From: Streptomyces sp. SAI-127
GTDB lineage: Bacteria; Actinomycetota; Actinomycetes; Streptomycetales; Streptomycetaceae
NCBI RefSeq assembly: GCF_029894425.1
Contig: NZ_JARXYJ010000001.1
Coordinates: 3,410,001-3,474,000, forward strand
DNA length: 64,000 bases
Direction of reading: 5' to 3'
Both the position numbers and the translations under genes were made by a program. Positions 63,275-64,000 of the stretch are shown here, one piece after another. Position 1 is the stretch's first letter, and each line of letters starts with the position of its first letter. The notes under the pieces are model-generated. The model did no database searches. It saw only the letters and a list, made by a program, of their open reading frames with translations, and had not been told where the DNA came from.

Positions 63275-64000
63275 TCAGGCCACTCCCGCCGTCACCCGCA
63301 CCGTGGACGCGATCGTCGCCGAACCCACCACGCGTGTGTCGTCGTACAGGACGATGGCCTGGCCGGGGGCCACCCCGCGGACGGGCTCCACGAACGACAC
63401 CCGCAGCTCGCCGTCCACCAACTCCGCGGTCACCTCGGTCTCGCCGCCGTGGGCGCGGAGCTGGGCCGTGTAGGTGTTGGGGCCCGTCGGGGCGGCGCCG
63501 CACCAACGGGGCTTGATCGCGGTCAGGGCGTTCACGTCCAGCGCGGCGGCCGGCCCGACCGTCACCGTGTTGTTCACCGGTGAGATGTCGAGGACATAGC
63601 GCGGCTTGCCGTCGGCGGCCGGGGTGCCGATCCTGAGGCCCTTGCGCTGGCCGATGGTGAAGCCGTACGCACCCTCGTGGGAGCCGATCTTCGCGCCCGA
63701 CTCGTCGACGATGTCGCCCTCCGCCCTGCCGAGGCGCGAGGCGAGGAAGCCCTGGGTGTCGCCGTCGGCGATGAAGCAGATGTCGTGCGAGTCGGGCTTC
63801 TTGGCGACCGCGAGACCCCGGCGCTCGGCCTCGGCGCGGATCTCGTCCTTGGTGGTGACCGTGTCGCCGAGCGGGAACAGGGCGTGCGCCAGCTGCTTCT
63901 CGTCCAGGACACCGAGGACGTACGACTGGTCCTTCGCCATGTCGGAGGCGCGGTGCAGCTCCCGGGAGCCGTCCGCGAGCGTGACGACCTTCGCGTAGTG
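63275..64000 (-). CDS. mnmA: tRNA-specific 2-thiouridylase MnmA, C-terminal part (5' end outside window)
   Basis: The visible 241 residues run in frame to the right edge (base 64000). ASDMAKDQSYVLGVLDEKQL, the catalytic Cys in KKPDSHDICFIADGDTQGFL, GAYGFTIGQRKGLRIGTPAA, and the C-terminal PUA-like domain (AGVAPGQAIVLYDDTRVVGS-type sequence) are specific for MnmA/TrmU. The enzyme thiolates uridine 34 of Lys, Glu and Gln tRNAs with sulfur from an IscS-type cysteine desulfurase. The first Cys and the ATP PP-loop are outside the window. Confidence 0.95.
   Translation of the reverse strand, partial: HYAKVVTLADGSRELHRASDMAKDQSYVLGVLDEKQLAHALFPLGDTVTTKDEIRAEAERRGLAVAKKPDSHDICFIADGDTQGFLASRLGRAEGDIVDESGAKIGSHEGAYGFTIGQRKGLRIGTPAADGKPRYVLDISPVNNTVTVGPAAALDVNALTAIKPRWCGAAPTGPNTYTAQLRAHGGETEVTAELVDGELRVSFVEPVRGVAPGQAIVLYDDTRVVGSATIASTVRVTAGVA

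Overview
The window is a stretch of high-GC actinobacterial chromosome, almost certainly Streptomyces. The evidence is pervasive G/C third positions, GTG and TTG starts, a griseus-type trypsin, large LuxR (LAL) and PucR regulators, GGDEF-EAL proteins, and the block ligA / gatCAB / ilvBNC-serA / leuB-ilvE / cimA. From memory this is the order of the S. coelicolor SCO5488-SCO5530 region. Most of the window is conserved core, interrupted by short accessory or decaying islands.

Layout. 1-171: end of a YceI-like protein. 187-2522: a decay zone with a frameshifted WD40 remnant carrying 12-residue repeats, a truncated chloramphenicol-efflux-type MFS gene, a small membrane ORF and a MarR regulator. 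2669-5679: secreted trypsin, TPM-type membrane protein, lipoprotein. 5687-7519: cimA behind a leader peptide (MII...) and terminator that look like a branched-chain amino-acid attenuator. 7601-8788: secreted beta-propeller protein. 9104-13148: a candidate defence or regulated-proteolysis locus, made of a CHAT-TPR-WD40 protein split by a frameshift, an 8-nt-overlapping 155-aa membrane protein and a Cys-containing protein. 13283-15669: ilvE and leuB. 15834-17573: a Tat-type purple acid phosphatase-like lipoprotein and a 43-aa ORF. 17875-22147: proline catabolism (pruA, proline dehydrogenase, PucR regulator) with a duplicated 3' end of the dehydrogenase and a 27-bp minisatellite in the regulator. 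22178-22657: a broken HAD phosphatase. 22777-27644: a Zur-box-preceded Nik/Opp/Cnt-type ABC importer with a fused double permease. 27619-29800: divergent TetR and 14-TM MFS exporter with three 13-bp-spaced direct repeats. 29868-35378: serA, ilvC, ilvN, ilvB and the ilvB leader peptide/attenuator. 35412-40867: a GGDEF plus degenerate EAL protein, a 2-hydroxyacid dehydrogenase and an aldo/keto reductase. 41290-50233: PQQ-type sugar dehydrogenase, LAL regulator, small proteins, GNAT and MMPL exporter. 50374-54801: methyltransferase, gatB, a 79-aa membrane ORF, gatA, gatC. 54939-64000: rmdB-type c-di-GMP enzyme with a TTA codon, ligA, a MetE-like protein, SDR, LOG, DUF427, alpha/beta hydrolase and the 3' part of mnmA.

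How it fits together. ilvBNC, ilvE, leuB, cimA and serA make valine, leucine, isoleucine and serine. At least two transcription units (ilvB and cimA) are preceded by short Ile/Leu/Val-coding leaders plus intrinsic terminators, and ilvE has a weaker leader candidate. GatCAB, ligA and mnmA are housekeeping functions. Two c-di-GMP proteins, a TTA (bldA-dependent) codon and a BldD-like site point to developmental control. The most novel-looking items are the CHAT-TPR-WD40 locus, the cimA attenuator with the unusual CimA metal motif, the Zur-box importer, and the partial duplication of the proline dehydrogenase gene.
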